64,000 nt of DNA from VAZQ01 sp963721005. Lineage in GTDB: Bacteria; Pseudomonadota; Alphaproteobacteria; Rhizobiales; Xanthobacteraceae. How positions within the stretch are numbered: position 1 is the first letter of the stretch; each line of letters opens with the position of its first letter. The DNA lies in contig CAVRHR010000004.1 of the NCBI GenBank assembly GCA_963721005.1, positions 930,001-994,000 of the forward strand. Direction: 5' to 3'. The notes under the pieces were generated by a model. That model did not search any database. It saw only the letters and a list, made by a program, of their open reading frames with translations, and was not told where the DNA came from. Positions 37,265-45,478 of the stretch are shown here, in pieces. The translations under genes and the position numbers were made by a program.

Positions 37265-38140
37265 CTAACGTCCGAGCAGGCCGGCGGGGCGCAAAGCCAG
37301 CGTCATAAGCAGAAAGCCGAATGCGACCGCCGGCGCCCAGGAAGGGCCGTAGAACGTCGAGGTGAGGCTCTCGACGATGCCGACCAGCATGGCGCCGATC
37401 AGGGTGCCGGGCAGGCTGCCGAGGCCGCCGAGCACGCAGATGGCGAAGACGCGGCCGATATATTCGCGCCCGATCGACGGCTCGACCGGCTGAATGACGA
37501 TGAGCAGCGCGCCCGCGATCGAGGCGGTGGCGATCGAGATCGCGAAGGCGGTGCGCTTGATCCGCGTCGGCGAGCACGCCATCAGCCGCAGCGCCAGCGG
37601 ATCCTGCGCCGCCGCCATGATGGCGCGTCCGGTGAAGGTGCCGGAGAGGAAAGCCTGCAGCCCCAGGAACACCGCCAGCGAGACCAGGCAGGGCACCAGC
37701 ATGCGCAGCGGCAGATCGACGACGCCCAGATGCAGACTTGGTCCGATATAGGGCGCCTCGACATAGCGGTAGTCGACCCCGAAGGCGAGGATCAGCACGA
37801 CCTCGGTGATGAACAGCAGGCCGAAGAAGAAGGCGAGACCGCGCAGCGATTCCTGCCCGAACCGCTCGAACGCCGCGTGGTAGATCCGATAGACCAGCTC
37901 GCCCAGCGCATAGAACGCCGGCAGCACGATGATGCTCGCCGCGATCGGATCGATCCCGAGCCGGGAGTTGAGGATATAGGCGATGTAGGAGCCGAGGATG
38001 ATGAAAGCCGGATGCGCGATGTTGACAATGTCGAGAATGCCGAACGAGATCGACACTCCGACGGTCACGGCGGCGTAGAAGGCGCCCAGCATCAGTCCGG
38101 CCACCACGGCGTTGAGCAACAGTTCGGTCGGAATGTCCAT
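37265..38140 (-). CDS. livH: Branched-chain-type ABC transporter permease LivH
   Basis: The first gene of livHMGF encodes 291 residues with eight or so membrane segments. Family marks are GLMLGAFYAAVTVGVSISFG, the IVNIAHPAFIILGSYIAY motif and the EAA-like GRAIMAAAQDPLALRLMACS loop, then GGLGSLPGTLIGAMLVG. The dedicated solute receptor usually found in such operons is missing; the nearest candidate is the HAAT receptor at 31130-32404. Upstream at 38178-38291 are palindromic repeats, so the promoter is probably just beyond 38140. Confidence 0.93.
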   Translation of the reverse strand: MDIPTELLLNAVVAGLMLGAFYAAVTVGVSISFGILDIVNIAHPAFIILGSYIAYILNSRLGIDPIAASIIVLPAFYALGELVYRIYHAAFERFGQESLRGLAFFFGLLFITEVVLILAFGVDYRYVEAPYIGPSLHLGVVDLPLRMLVPCLVSLAVFLGLQAFLSGTFTGRAIMAAAQDPLALRLMACSPTRIKRTAFAISIATASIAGALLIVIQPVEPSIGREYIGRVFAICVLGGLGSLPGTLIGAMLVGIVESLTSTFYGPSWAPAVAFGFLLMTLALRPAGLLGR

Positions 38141-38177
38141 TCGTGGCCTTCTCGCCCCGCAACCGTCAGGGCATGCA

Positions 38178-38291
38178 TATTCTGCGTTGTCCCGGCCAAG
38201 ACCGCCGCGGCGGTCGCAGAGCCGGGACCCATATCCCGTGCCCTTTCGATCGGCTGCGGCGTATGGGTCCCCGCTTTCGCGAGGACGACCT
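38178..38291. repeat. Palindromic intergenic repeat
   Basis: CGTTGTCCCGGCC and a downstream GGTCCCCGCTTTCGCGAGGA unit carry hairpins (CCGCCGCGGCGG, CCCGC...GCGAGG) and the CCGGGACCCATAT phrase also seen in the repeat at 50558-50676. It separates livH from the cupin gene; both are on the minus strand. Confidence 0.6.
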
Positions 38292-38325
38292 CAATCCCTT
38301 GGCCGGAGATGCCGGTGGCCCGCCG

Positions 38326-38769
38326 TCACACTTTCAGGCGCACCTTGTCGGGAACGGGCAGCGGCTTGTTGGCGCTGTCGAGGAACTCGACAGTGCAGAA
38401 GATCAGCTCGCTGTCGCCGATGTTCTCCAGATCGTGCACCTTGAAATGACCGCCCGCATGGGTCTCGTGGCGGGTCTCGCCGGCCGCGTAGGTGTGCTCG
38501 ACCGTGCTGCCGTCGTCCATATGGGCGCGGGCGCGGCCGGAAGTCAGCACCGACCAGAAATAGTCAAGCACATGGCGGTGGAACCCCATTCGCTCGCCCG
38601 GCTTCAGGCGGATGTGCCAGACTCGCACCCGGTCGCTCTCCGAGGCCAGCCGCTGACCGACGCAGCCATTGGGGCTCTGGCGCTCGCGCTCGAACTCGGC
38701 GGTGATCTCGGGCGGCCAGGGGGTGCGTGCAGACTGCACCGGCGTCTTGTCCAACGTGGTCAGGGCCAT
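38326..38769 (-). CDS. Cupin domain protein
   Basis: This 147-residue single-domain cupin has motif 1 GERMGFHRHVLDYFWSVLTSG, with metal-type His residues spaced as in GxxxxxHxH, and motif 2 HETHAGGHFKVHDLENIGDSE. A divalent-metal-binding beta-barrel is likely. It could be an enzyme (isomerase, dioxygenase) or a sensor for the catabolic region it borders. GGAGG lies 6 bases before the ATG at 38769. It is divergent from the FAD hydroxylase gene 63 bases away, so they share a promoter region and perhaps a regulator. Confidence 0.82.
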   Translation of the reverse strand: MALTTLDKTPVQSARTPWPPEITAEFERERQSPNGCVGQRLASESDRVRVWHIRLKPGERMGFHRHVLDYFWSVLTSGRARAHMDDGSTVEHTYAAGETRHETHAGGHFKVHDLENIGDSELIFCTVEFLDSANKPLPVPDKVRLKV

Positions 38770-38832
38770 GGCATTCCTCCTTGAGCCTGTTCGGGTTGCG
38801 GCGATATTAGCAAGTTTTGCCCGTTCGCAAAC

Positions 38833-40074
38833 GTGGGGATCGGCACCTTGGCCAAATCGGGTGAACGCCGCGCGGTGATCATCGGCGGCTCCATGAGCGG
38901 CCTGTTCGCCGCCACGCTGTTGGCCCGCGCCGGCTGGCATGCCGACATCTACGAGCGGGCCGAGGCCGAGCTCAGCGGTCGCGGCGCCGGTATCGTGACC
39001 CACGCGGCCATGCGCACGGTGCTGCGTGCCGCCGGTTGCGACCCGAGCCGAGATCTCGGCATCGAGGTAACGGGCCGCAAGACGCTCGACCGGGCCGGCG
39101 GCCTGATCGGCCGCCATGCCTGCCCGCAGACGCTCACCTCCTGGGACCGGGTGTTTCGCATGTTGCGGGAGCAGCTCCCGCCGCAGCGCTACCACCTCGG
39201 CAAGGAGCTGCGGCGCATCGCCCCGTCCGCCGGCGGCGTGGTGGCGCATTTCGCCGACGGCACGGCGGTGGATGCCGAGCTCATAGTGGGGGCGGATGGG
39301 TTCCGCTCCGGCGTACGGGCGCAGATTCTCCCGGACGTCAGGCCGGTCTATGCCGGCTATGTGGCGTGGCGCGGGCTGGTCGCCGAAAGCGAGCTGTCGC
39401 CCGCCGCGCATGCGGAGCTGTTCGATGCCCTGGTATTCTGCCTGCCGCCGGGCGAGCAGTGCCTGAGCTATCCGGTGGCCGGGCCCGACAACGATCTGCG
39501 GCCCGGCCACCGGCGCTGCAATTTCGTCTGGTACCGGCCGGCGCCCGAAGCAACCGAGCTGCGCCGCCTGCTCACGGACGCAGCCGGTCACATCCATGCG
39601 CTCGGGATTCCGCCGCCGCTGGTGCGTCGCGAGGTCATCGCGGAGTTGCGCGAAGCCGCGCGGGCGCTGCTGCCGCCGCAGCTCGCCGAGGTGATCAACC
39701 TGACGGCGCGGCCATTCCTGCGGCCGATCTACGAGGTCGAGACGCCCCACATGGCGCGCGGCCGGGTCGCGCTCCTGGGCGATGCCGCGTACCTCGCCCG
39801 GCCGCATGTGGCGGCCGGCGTGACCAAGGCGGCGCAGGACGCCATGGCGCTCGCGGACGCGCTCCAGTCGAACAATGAGATCGATAGCGCCCTCACCCAA
39901 TTCGAGGCCGCCCGCATGGGCATCAACCGGCAGGTGATGCAGCGCGGCCGCGATCTCGGCAGCTATCTGCAGCCGCATCCGGCGGGCGCGCGGGCGCGCC
40001 GCAATGCCGCGCTGCACGGCACGCCGCAGGCGGTGATGAGCGAGATCGCGGTGCTGGATTTTCTACGGGCATGA
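38833..40074 (+). CDS. FAD-dependent aromatic hydroxylase, 2,6-dihydroxypyridine hydroxylase-like
   Basis: This class A flavoprotein monooxygenase has 413 residues. FAD motifs are AVIIGGSMSGLFAATLLARAG near residue 14, VGADGFRSGVRAQ (DG motif) and GRVALLGDAAYLARPHVAAG (GD motif). The overall pattern, including AYLARPHVAAGVTKAAQDA, fits the 2,6-dihydroxypyridine 3-hydroxylase-like branch from nicotine and nicotinate pathways. These enzymes use NAD(P)H and O2 to hydroxylate an activated ring. The start is a GTG at 38833, and an in-frame TTG 12 bases on is possible. Nearby molybdenum hydroxylase, hydrolase and TTT receptor genes support a heteroaromatic catabolic role, which remains inference. 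Confidence 0.85.
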   Translation: MGIGTLAKSGERRAVIIGGSMSGLFAATLLARAGWHADIYERAEAELSGRGAGIVTHAAMRTVLRAAGCDPSRDLGIEVTGRKTLDRAGGLIGRHACPQTLTSWDRVFRMLREQLPPQRYHLGKELRRIAPSAGGVVAHFADGTAVDAELIVGADGFRSGVRAQILPDVRPVYAGYVAWRGLVAESELSPAAHAELFDALVFCLPPGEQCLSYPVAGPDNDLRPGHRRCNFVWYRPAPEATELRRLLTDAAGHIHALGIPPPLVRREVIAELREAARALLPPQLAEVINLTARPFLRPIYEVETPHMARGRVALLGDAAYLARPHVAAGVTKAAQDAMALADALQSNNEIDSALTQFEAARMGINRQVMQRGRDLGSYLQPHPAGARARRNAALHGTPQAVMSEIAVLDFLRA

Positions 40075-40154
40075 AGACCCGGTGCCGCGGCTCTTTCGGG
40101 GAGGGCACGAACCCGATAGCTTGCACGTACCGAGTGTGCCGCCGGGAGAAATCC

Positions 40155-41129
40155 ATGAAGCTCATACGCCGCCGATTTCTGCAGCTGGCCGCGGGCGCGG
40201 CCGTGCTGCCTTCGGTCCCGCGCATCGCCAGGGCGCAGGCCTATCCGGCGCGGCCGGTGCGATGCATCGTCGGCTATGCGGCCGGCGGCGGCACCGACAT
40301 TTTCGTTCGCCTGATGGGGCAATCGCTTTCCGAGCGGCTCGGCCAACCTTTCGTCGTCGAGAACCGCGCCGGCGCCGCCGGCAACATCGCCACCGACTTG
40401 GTCGTTCGCGCGCCGGCCGACGGCTATATGCTGCTCGGAACCGACGCGGCTGCCGCCATCAACGCGACGCTCTACGACAACCTGAATTTCAATTTCATCC
40501 GCGACATCGCGGTCGTCGGCATGATCCGCGGCCCCCTGGCCGTGATGGTGCATCCTTCCGTTCCGGCCAAGACGATCCCCGAGTTCATCGCCTACGCCAA
40601 GGCCAATCCGGGCAAGATCAGCATGGCGTCGGCCGGCACCGGCAATCCGACCCACTTGGCCGGCGAGTTGTTCAAGGTGATGACCCACGTCGAGATGACG
40701 CATGTGCCCTATCGGGGTGCCGGGCCGGCGATCACCGATCTGCTCGGCGGGCAGGTTCAGGTCTATTTCGGCAGCATTCCGGCCGCGATCGAGCATATCC
40801 GGGTCGGCAAGCTGCGCGTGCTGGCGGTGACGACCTCGACGCGTTTCGCGGAGCTGCCCGACGTCCCGATCGTGGCGGATTTCGTGCCGGGCTACGAGGC
40901 GAGCCAATGGTTCGCCCTCGGCTTGCGCAAGAACTCGCCTGCCGAGATCGTCGACCAGCTCAACCGCGAGGTCAACGCCATTCTGACCGAGCCCAAGATG
41001 AAGGCGCGGCTCGCCGATCTCGGCACCACGGCGTTCCCCGGCTCGCCCGCCGATCTGGCAAAGTTCGTCGCCGAGGAGACCGAGAAGTGGGGCAAGGTGG
41101 TCAAGGCCTCGGGCGCCAAGCCGGAGTGA
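40155..41129 (+). CDS. TTT-family (Bug) solute-binding protein
   Basis: This second orphan TTT receptor has 324 residues, with a twin-arginine-like leader (IRRRFLQLAAGAAVLPSVP) ending RARAQ. The mature part follows the family: YPARPVRCIVGYAAGGGTDIF, then VENRAGAAGNIATDLV and GKISMASAGTGNPTHLAGE. GGGAGAA before ATG 40155 fixes the start. It follows the FAD hydroxylase by 80 bases in the same direction and is probably co-expressed, which points to an aromatic or carboxylated ligand. No TctAB is in view. Confidence 0.9.
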   Translation: MKLIRRRFLQLAAGAAVLPSVPRIARAQAYPARPVRCIVGYAAGGGTDIFVRLMGQSLSERLGQPFVVENRAGAAGNIATDLVVRAPADGYMLLGTDAAAAINATLYDNLNFNFIRDIAVVGMIRGPLAVMVHPSVPAKTIPEFIAYAKANPGKISMASAGTGNPTHLAGELFKVMTHVEMTHVPYRGAGPAITDLLGGQVQVYFGSIPAAIEHIRVGKLRVLAVTTSTRFAELPDVPIVADFVPGYEASQWFALGLRKNSPAEIVDQLNREVNAILTEPKMKARLADLGTTAFPGSPADLAKFVAEETEKWGKVVKASGAKPE

Positions 41130-41133
41130 TCCG

Positions 41134-42063
41134 CTATTTGCGGGGCGAGGTCCGGGTCTTCTGCGTCTTCCTCCGCCTCACGCCGGCTCTCGCTTCCAGC
41201 ACCGCGCACACCGAGGCGGTATCGTCCGGGCCGTGGCCGGTGGCGAGCGCGGCGTCATAGATCGGTTGCGTGGCGCTGAACAGCGGGGTCGGGCAGCCGA
41301 GCGCGGCGGCGAAGGCGCCGATCACCTGCATGTCCTTCTGCCAGAGCGCCACTTTCATGGTGGGATCGTCATAGCGGTTGCGCACCATCATGGGGCCGCG
41401 CAGCTCGAAGATGCGCGAGTTGCCGGCGCCGCTGCGCACCATGTCGTAGACGGTCTGTGGCGCCAGCCCGGCCTTCATGCCCAGTACCATGGCCTCGGCG
41501 GCCGCCACGTTGTTGATGGCGACCAGGAGGTTCGCCACATATTTCATGCGGCTGCCGTTGCCGAGCGCGCCGAGATCGTGGGCCGAGCGCGCGAAGCCGG
41601 CAAACACCGGGCGCAGCCGCCTGATGGTTTTGGTATCCCCGCTGGCATAGACCACGATGTCGCGGGTCTTGGCTTGCGCGCCGGTGCCGCTGATCGGGCA
41701 GTCGAGCATGATGTGGCCGGCCGCCGCCAGGACGCGCGCGGCCTCGAGCTTGTCGGCAAGCGTAAAGGTGCCGGCCTCGATGATCGCCAGCGGACGAACG
41801 GCCGCGCCCGCGATGGCGGCGACGGTCGCGGCCAGCGTGGCCGGATTGGGCAGGCTGATGATGATGGTTCGCACCGCGCCGGCGAGCGCGCCGGCATCCG
41901 CCGCCATCGCGACGCCGGCCCGGGCGAGCGCCCGCCGCCGCGCCGGATCGATGTCGTAACCAAGCACGCGCCAGCCATCGGCGAGCAGGTTCCTGGCGAA
42001 CGCGCCACCCATGATGCCGAGGCCGACGACGCCGACCGTGCCTTTTTTCCTCGCCGTGCCCAT
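41134..42063 (-). CDS. NAD-binding beta-hydroxyacid dehydrogenase family protein
   Basis: The 309-residue protein belongs to the 3-hydroxyisobutyrate / 6-phosphogluconate-like dehydrogenases. The N-terminal Rossmann fold opens VGVVGLGIMGGAFARNLLADG. The substrate-binding DCPISGTGAQA segment and the catalytic Lys in GNGSRMKYVANLLVAINN follow, then the all-helical C-terminal half. It should oxidise a short beta-hydroxyacid, or reduce tartronate-semialdehyde-like compounds. A basic Lys/Arg-rich C-terminal tail (RRRKTQKTRTSPRK) is unusual. It is convergent with the TTT receptor gene, 4 bases from its stop. Confidence 0.88.
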   Translation of the reverse strand: MGTARKKGTVGVVGLGIMGGAFARNLLADGWRVLGYDIDPARRRALARAGVAMAADAGALAGAVRTIIISLPNPATLAATVAAIAGAAVRPLAIIEAGTFTLADKLEAARVLAAAGHIMLDCPISGTGAQAKTRDIVVYASGDTKTIRRLRPVFAGFARSAHDLGALGNGSRMKYVANLLVAINNVAAAEAMVLGMKAGLAPQTVYDMVRSGAGNSRIFELRGPMMVRNRYDDPTMKVALWQKDMQVIGAFAAALGCPTPLFSATQPIYDAALATGHGPDDTASVCAVLEARAGVRRRKTQKTRTSPRK

Positions 42064-42232
42064 GAGTTCCCCGTGCGACGATGACGATCGTCGAGGCTAC
42101 ACATCGGCTGCGGTGGTCTTCAAGCCGGGTGCGTAATCCCGTATCGTTGCCCATGACTGCCGCGCGGCGGCATTTTCGGACGCCCTCCAGGGGACGCGAA
42201 GCGGGGCGTCATACCCTGGCGGCGAGGCCGGG

Positions 42233-42259
42233 GTGACAGGTCCAACAATTCGCTATAGT
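42233..42259 (+). promoter_or_regulatory. Candidate sigma-70-type promoter
   Basis: GTGACA at 42233-42238 and TATAGT at 42254-42259 are 15 bases apart, shorter than ideal. They lie 60-90 bases before the HbpS/GlcG-like gene, just before the tandem ribosome-binding-site repeats. The -10 box is good; the assignment is tentative. Confidence 0.35.
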
Positions 42260-42271
42260 GATCTGGCCCGC

Positions 42272-42320
42272 AAAACCTTGGAGCCGCCAAAACTTGGAGC
42301 CGCCAAAACTTGGAGCCGCC
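42272..42320 (+). repeat. Three tandem 16-bp repeats each carrying a ribosome-binding site
   Basis: The unit AAAACTTGGAGCCGCC occurs three times in a row directly before the ATG at 42321; the first copy has one extra C. Each copy contains GGAG, but only the last is correctly spaced (6 bases). Strand slippage could change the copy number without touching the reading frame. Confidence 0.85.
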
Positions 42321-42764
42321 ATGTCATCCCTTACGCTCGCGCAAGCCAGTATCATTCTCGATGTCGCGCTCAAGACCGCGCGCGACGCCAAGTTCGCCCC
42401 GCTCTCGGTCGCCGTGCTGGACGCCGGTGGCCACCTGGTGGCGTTCAAGCGCGAGGACAAGTCGGGCATCCTGCGGTTCGAGATCGCCTTCGGCAAAGCC
42501 TGGGGGGCGCTCGGCATGGGCTTCGGGTCCCGCACGCTGGCCGGGCGGGTGAATCGTTCGCAGATGTTCTTTACCGCGCTGGCGGCCGCGAGCGATGGCC
42601 GTTTCGTGCCGGTGACCGGCGGCGTCCTGGTGCGGGACGCGGCGGGCGACGTCATCGGGGCGGTCGGCATCTCGGGCGATACCTCCGACAACGACGAGAA
42701 GTGCGCGGTCGCCGGCATCGCAGCGGCCAGTCTCAAGGCGGATCCGGGCGTCGACCCGACCTGA
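42321..42764 (+). CDS. HbpS/GlcG-like (DUF336) protein
   Basis: The protein has 147 residues. The GlcG/HbpS domain is marked by LTLAQASIILDVALKTARD, PLSVAVLDAGGHLVAFKRED, GKAWGALGMG, and the C-terminal VTGGVLVRDAAGDVIGAVGISGDT. The family includes haem-binding HbpS and proteins of glycolate and propanediol pathways; many are encoded in aromatic-degradation clusters without a defined role. The start after the third repeat is preferred because GGAG is 6 bases upstream and it fits family length; the frame is open to 42258. It begins the plus-strand catabolic series ending near 50.5 kb. Confidence 0.85.
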   Translation: MSSLTLAQASIILDVALKTARDAKFAPLSVAVLDAGGHLVAFKREDKSGILRFEIAFGKAWGALGMGFGSRTLAGRVNRSQMFFTALAAASDGRFVPVTGGVLVRDAAGDVIGAVGISGDTSDNDEKCAVAGIAAASLKADPGVDPT

Positions 42765-42770
42765 CCACTG

Positions 42771-42819
42771 CCCCCTCCCATTCCCTCCCCCGCGCGCGGG
42801 GGAGGGTTGGGGTGGGGGT
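42771..42819. repeat. Palindromic repeat, CCCTCCCCC...GGGGGAGGG
   Basis: TTCCCTCCCCCGCGCGCGGG continues into GGAGGGTTGGGG, a strong hairpin flanked by C-rich and G-rich arms. The arms match those around the palindromes in uvrB. It lies between the HbpS-like and M24 genes and could separate their transcripts. Confidence 0.7.
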
Positions 42820-42862
42820 CAATTGACGCGGTTCGCCGCGCACCATCGAGGGGAAGAGGATT

Positions 42863-44131
42863 ATGGGAGCGAATTTCGGCATCGCCGGCGTCGATTGGCA
42901 GCAGCGCGTCAACTGGGACCGGTTGCGGACCTACCGGACCGAGCGTGCCCGCGAGATGATGAAGAAGCACGGTCTCGGCGCCGTCCTGTGCATGTATGAC
43001 GAGAACGTCCGCTACATCACCGGCACGCTGACGCCGGGCTGGAACCGGCTCAAGCCCGGGCTGCGCTACGCCATGCTGTGCGGCGACGGCGCCCCGATCC
43101 TGTTCGAGCAGGGCGACCTGGGCTTCCAGATCGAACGCCACTCGCCGTGGATCCCCAAGGAGAACGTGCGCCATTCCTTCGCCTGGATCAAAGGCGCTGC
43201 CGGCCCGGCCTCGACCCAGCAGGTCAACAAATTCACCAAGGCGGTGCTGCAGGCGATGAAGGATAACGGCGTCGCGGGCCAGAAGCTCGGCGTCGACTTC
43301 ATCGACATCAACATGATCAACATCTTCAAGGAGAACAACATCAATTGGACCGACGGCATGAGCGCCATGATGGAGGCGCGTGCCGTCAAGAACGTCGACG
43401 AGCAGGAATGCTTCCGCATCGTCGGCGCCATCGGCGACGCCACCCACTGGGAATGCATGAAGTTCCTGCGTCCCGGCATCACCGAGAACCAGGTAACGGC
43501 GCATCTGATGCAGTACCTCTACAACATCCCCGGCATGGAGGACGTGGAGGACGTGATCGTCTCCTCCGGCCCCAATACCTGGCCGAACTGGCGCAACTTT
43601 TCCGACCGCATCATCCAGCCCGGCGATATCGTGTTCATGGATTTGGCGGCGCTGACCTGGAACGGCTACAAGTCCTGCTATTACCGCACCTATTGCGTCG
43701 GCAAGGAGCCGAGCCAGGAGCAGAAGGATACCTACTCGACCGCGCTCGGCTGGCTCTACAACTCGATCGGCGCGGTGAAGGCCGGCACCACCACGCGCGA
43801 GATCGCCTTGAAATGGCCGTCCGCCATGGAGACCTGGGGCTATGAGGACGAGGATCAGGCGGCCGCCAATCTCTGGGGCCATGGCCTGGGCCTGGCGCAA
43901 TACGACCCGCCGGTCATCTCGCGCATCTGGTCGCTCGATCATCCGGTCGAGATCAAGGAGGGCATGACCTTCGCGCTGGAGACCCAGCACGGCAAGAAGT
44001 TCCGCTACGGGGTGCGCATCGAGGAGATGCTCATCGTCCACAAGAACGAGATCGAGATCGTCTCCAACTTCCCGGTGAAGCAGATCACGGTTGTCGATCC
44101 GATCCCGGGCTATGGGGATCATGTGAAATAG
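42863..44131 (+). CDS. M24-family metallohydrolase (creatinase / Xaa-Pro dipeptidase-like)
   Basis: The 422-residue protein has an N-terminal creatinase-like domain (residues 1-170) and a C-terminal pita-bread fold. The metal-site sequences are recognisable: GDIVFMDLAALTWNGY (first Asp; the second expected Asp in the DxxxxxxxxxxD pair is replaced by the NGYKS context), GHGLGLAQYDPP (His), TFALETQH (Glu) and RIEEMLIV (Glu). Loss of one usual metal Asp, as in creatinase, suggests a metal-free or altered amidinohydrolase / decarboxylase-like chemistry rather than peptidase action. GGGGAAGAGG precedes the ATG. The substrate is unknown. Confidence 0.85.
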   Translation: MGANFGIAGVDWQQRVNWDRLRTYRTERAREMMKKHGLGAVLCMYDENVRYITGTLTPGWNRLKPGLRYAMLCGDGAPILFEQGDLGFQIERHSPWIPKENVRHSFAWIKGAAGPASTQQVNKFTKAVLQAMKDNGVAGQKLGVDFIDINMINIFKENNINWTDGMSAMMEARAVKNVDEQECFRIVGAIGDATHWECMKFLRPGITENQVTAHLMQYLYNIPGMEDVEDVIVSSGPNTWPNWRNFSDRIIQPGDIVFMDLAALTWNGYKSCYYRTYCVGKEPSQEQKDTYSTALGWLYNSIGAVKAGTTTREIALKWPSAMETWGYEDEDQAAANLWGHGLGLAQYDPPVISRIWSLDHPVEIKEGMTFALETQHGKKFRYGVRIEEMLIVHKNEIEIVSNFPVKQITVVDPIPGYGDHVK

Positions 44132-44174
44132 TGGGCGCCATCACGGGCGAAATCTTTCCTGTGCGGCGGGAGCC

Positions 44175-45455
44175 ATGAACTCGTTCATCATCCCGATTGA
44201 TGCGGCCGAGGCCGCCGATCCCGAGCGGGTCGGGCCGAAGGCAGCCAACCTGGCGGCGCTGGCGCAGGCGGGCTTGCCGACGCCGGGCGGATTCTGTCTC
44301 ACCGCGTCCGCCTATCGGGCGCAGATCGCGGCGCTCGGTCTCGCCGATCTCGTGGCGGGCTTCACCGCTGCCTCACCAGTGCCGGCGCGCAAGCTCGCGG
44401 TCGAGATCAGGCTCGCGCTCTATGAGCAGCCGATCGCACCCGCCATCTTGCAGCCGCTCCTGGCGGCGTGGCGGGCAGAGCGCGCATGCGGCCAGCCCGG
44501 CGCGGTGCGCTCCTCGGCGCTGATCGAGGACCGCGCCGACGCCAACTTCGCGGGCCAGTTCGAGAGCTTCCTGGGACTGACCGACGAGACCGAGTTTCTC
44601 ACCGCGGTGCGGGCCTGCTGGGCGGCATTGTGGACCGGCAATGCCCGACTCTACATGGACAACCACGGGCTCAATCCCGCCGACACCGCCATGGCGGTGC
44701 TGATTCAGCCGCTGGTCGCGGCGCGCGCGTCCGGCGGCGGCTTGAGCGAGACGCCCGACGGGCAGATGCTCATCAGCGCCACCTGGGGGTTGGGCTCGGC
44801 GATCGCGCAGGGCGAGGTGGTGCCCGACCGCATCGTGCTGAGCCGCCAGGGCTTCCTGCGCAACATCGAGCCCGGCCGCAAGGATCGCCGCGACACCTGC
44901 CAGCATGGCGTCGGCGCGGTGACACAGTCCGTGCCGGAGGCGCTGGTCCGTGAGCCCTGCCTCGATGCCGGCCAGGCGGTGACGCTCGGGCGCCTGCTGC
45001 GCAAGGCCGAGCAGATCATGGGCATGCCGGTCGAGATCGAGTGGGCGCTCGACGATGCCGGTTTCAAGCTCCTGCAGTCGCGCCCCCTGCATCTGCAGCC
45101 CATCGTGGTGCCGGATGAAATCTGGCTGCAGCATCCCGGTCTCAACGGCCATCCGGCCGGCATCGGCTGGGGCTCCGGCCGCGCAGTGGTGGTCAATTGC
45201 GAATGCGAGCTGGCCCGTGTCGCGCCCGGCGACATTCTGGTGACCAAGGTGGCGGGACCGGCGCTGAGCCACGTCCTGCCGCGGGTGGCCGGCGTGGTGG
45301 CGGAGCTCGGCGGCTCGACCTCGCACCTCGCCTCGCTCGCCCGCGAGCGCGGCATCCCGATGGTGCTCGGTGTTCTCGACGCCACCGCGCGGATTCCCGA
45401 CGGCGCGCAGGTCGCGGTCGACGGCGTCGCCGGCATCGTGCGCTGGCTGCGCTGA
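44175..45455 (+). CDS. Short PEP-utilising enzyme (PPDK/PEP-synthase type, two domains)
   Basis: The protein has 426 residues. The N-terminal ATP-grasp domain of the PEP synthase / PPDK family shows VGPKAANLAALAQAGLPTPGGF, AVRSSALIEDRADANFAGQFES, and IEWALDDAGFKLLQSRPL. A short linker leads to the swivelling phospho-histidine domain with GGSTSHLASLARERGIP. The C-terminal PEP/pyruvate-binding barrel of full enzymes is missing, so an external acceptor protein or small molecule must receive the phosphate, as in other split or rifampin-phosphotransferase-like systems. The start has GGGAG 5 bases upstream. The dehydrogenase gene begins 24 bases after its stop. Its role in this pathway is unknown. 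Confidence 0.85.
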   Translation: MNSFIIPIDAAEAADPERVGPKAANLAALAQAGLPTPGGFCLTASAYRAQIAALGLADLVAGFTAASPVPARKLAVEIRLALYEQPIAPAILQPLLAAWRAERACGQPGAVRSSALIEDRADANFAGQFESFLGLTDETEFLTAVRACWAALWTGNARLYMDNHGLNPADTAMAVLIQPLVAARASGGGLSETPDGQMLISATWGLGSAIAQGEVVPDRIVLSRQGFLRNIEPGRKDRRDTCQHGVGAVTQSVPEALVREPCLDAGQAVTLGRLLRKAEQIMGMPVEIEWALDDAGFKLLQSRPLHLQPIVVPDEIWLQHPGLNGHPAGIGWGSGRAVVVNCECELARVAPGDILVTKVAGPALSHVLPRVAGVVAELGGSTSHLASLARERGIPMVLGVLDATARIPDGAQVAVDGVAGIVRWLR

Positions 45456-45478
45456 AGCGTCTTTTCTGGAGCAACCCC

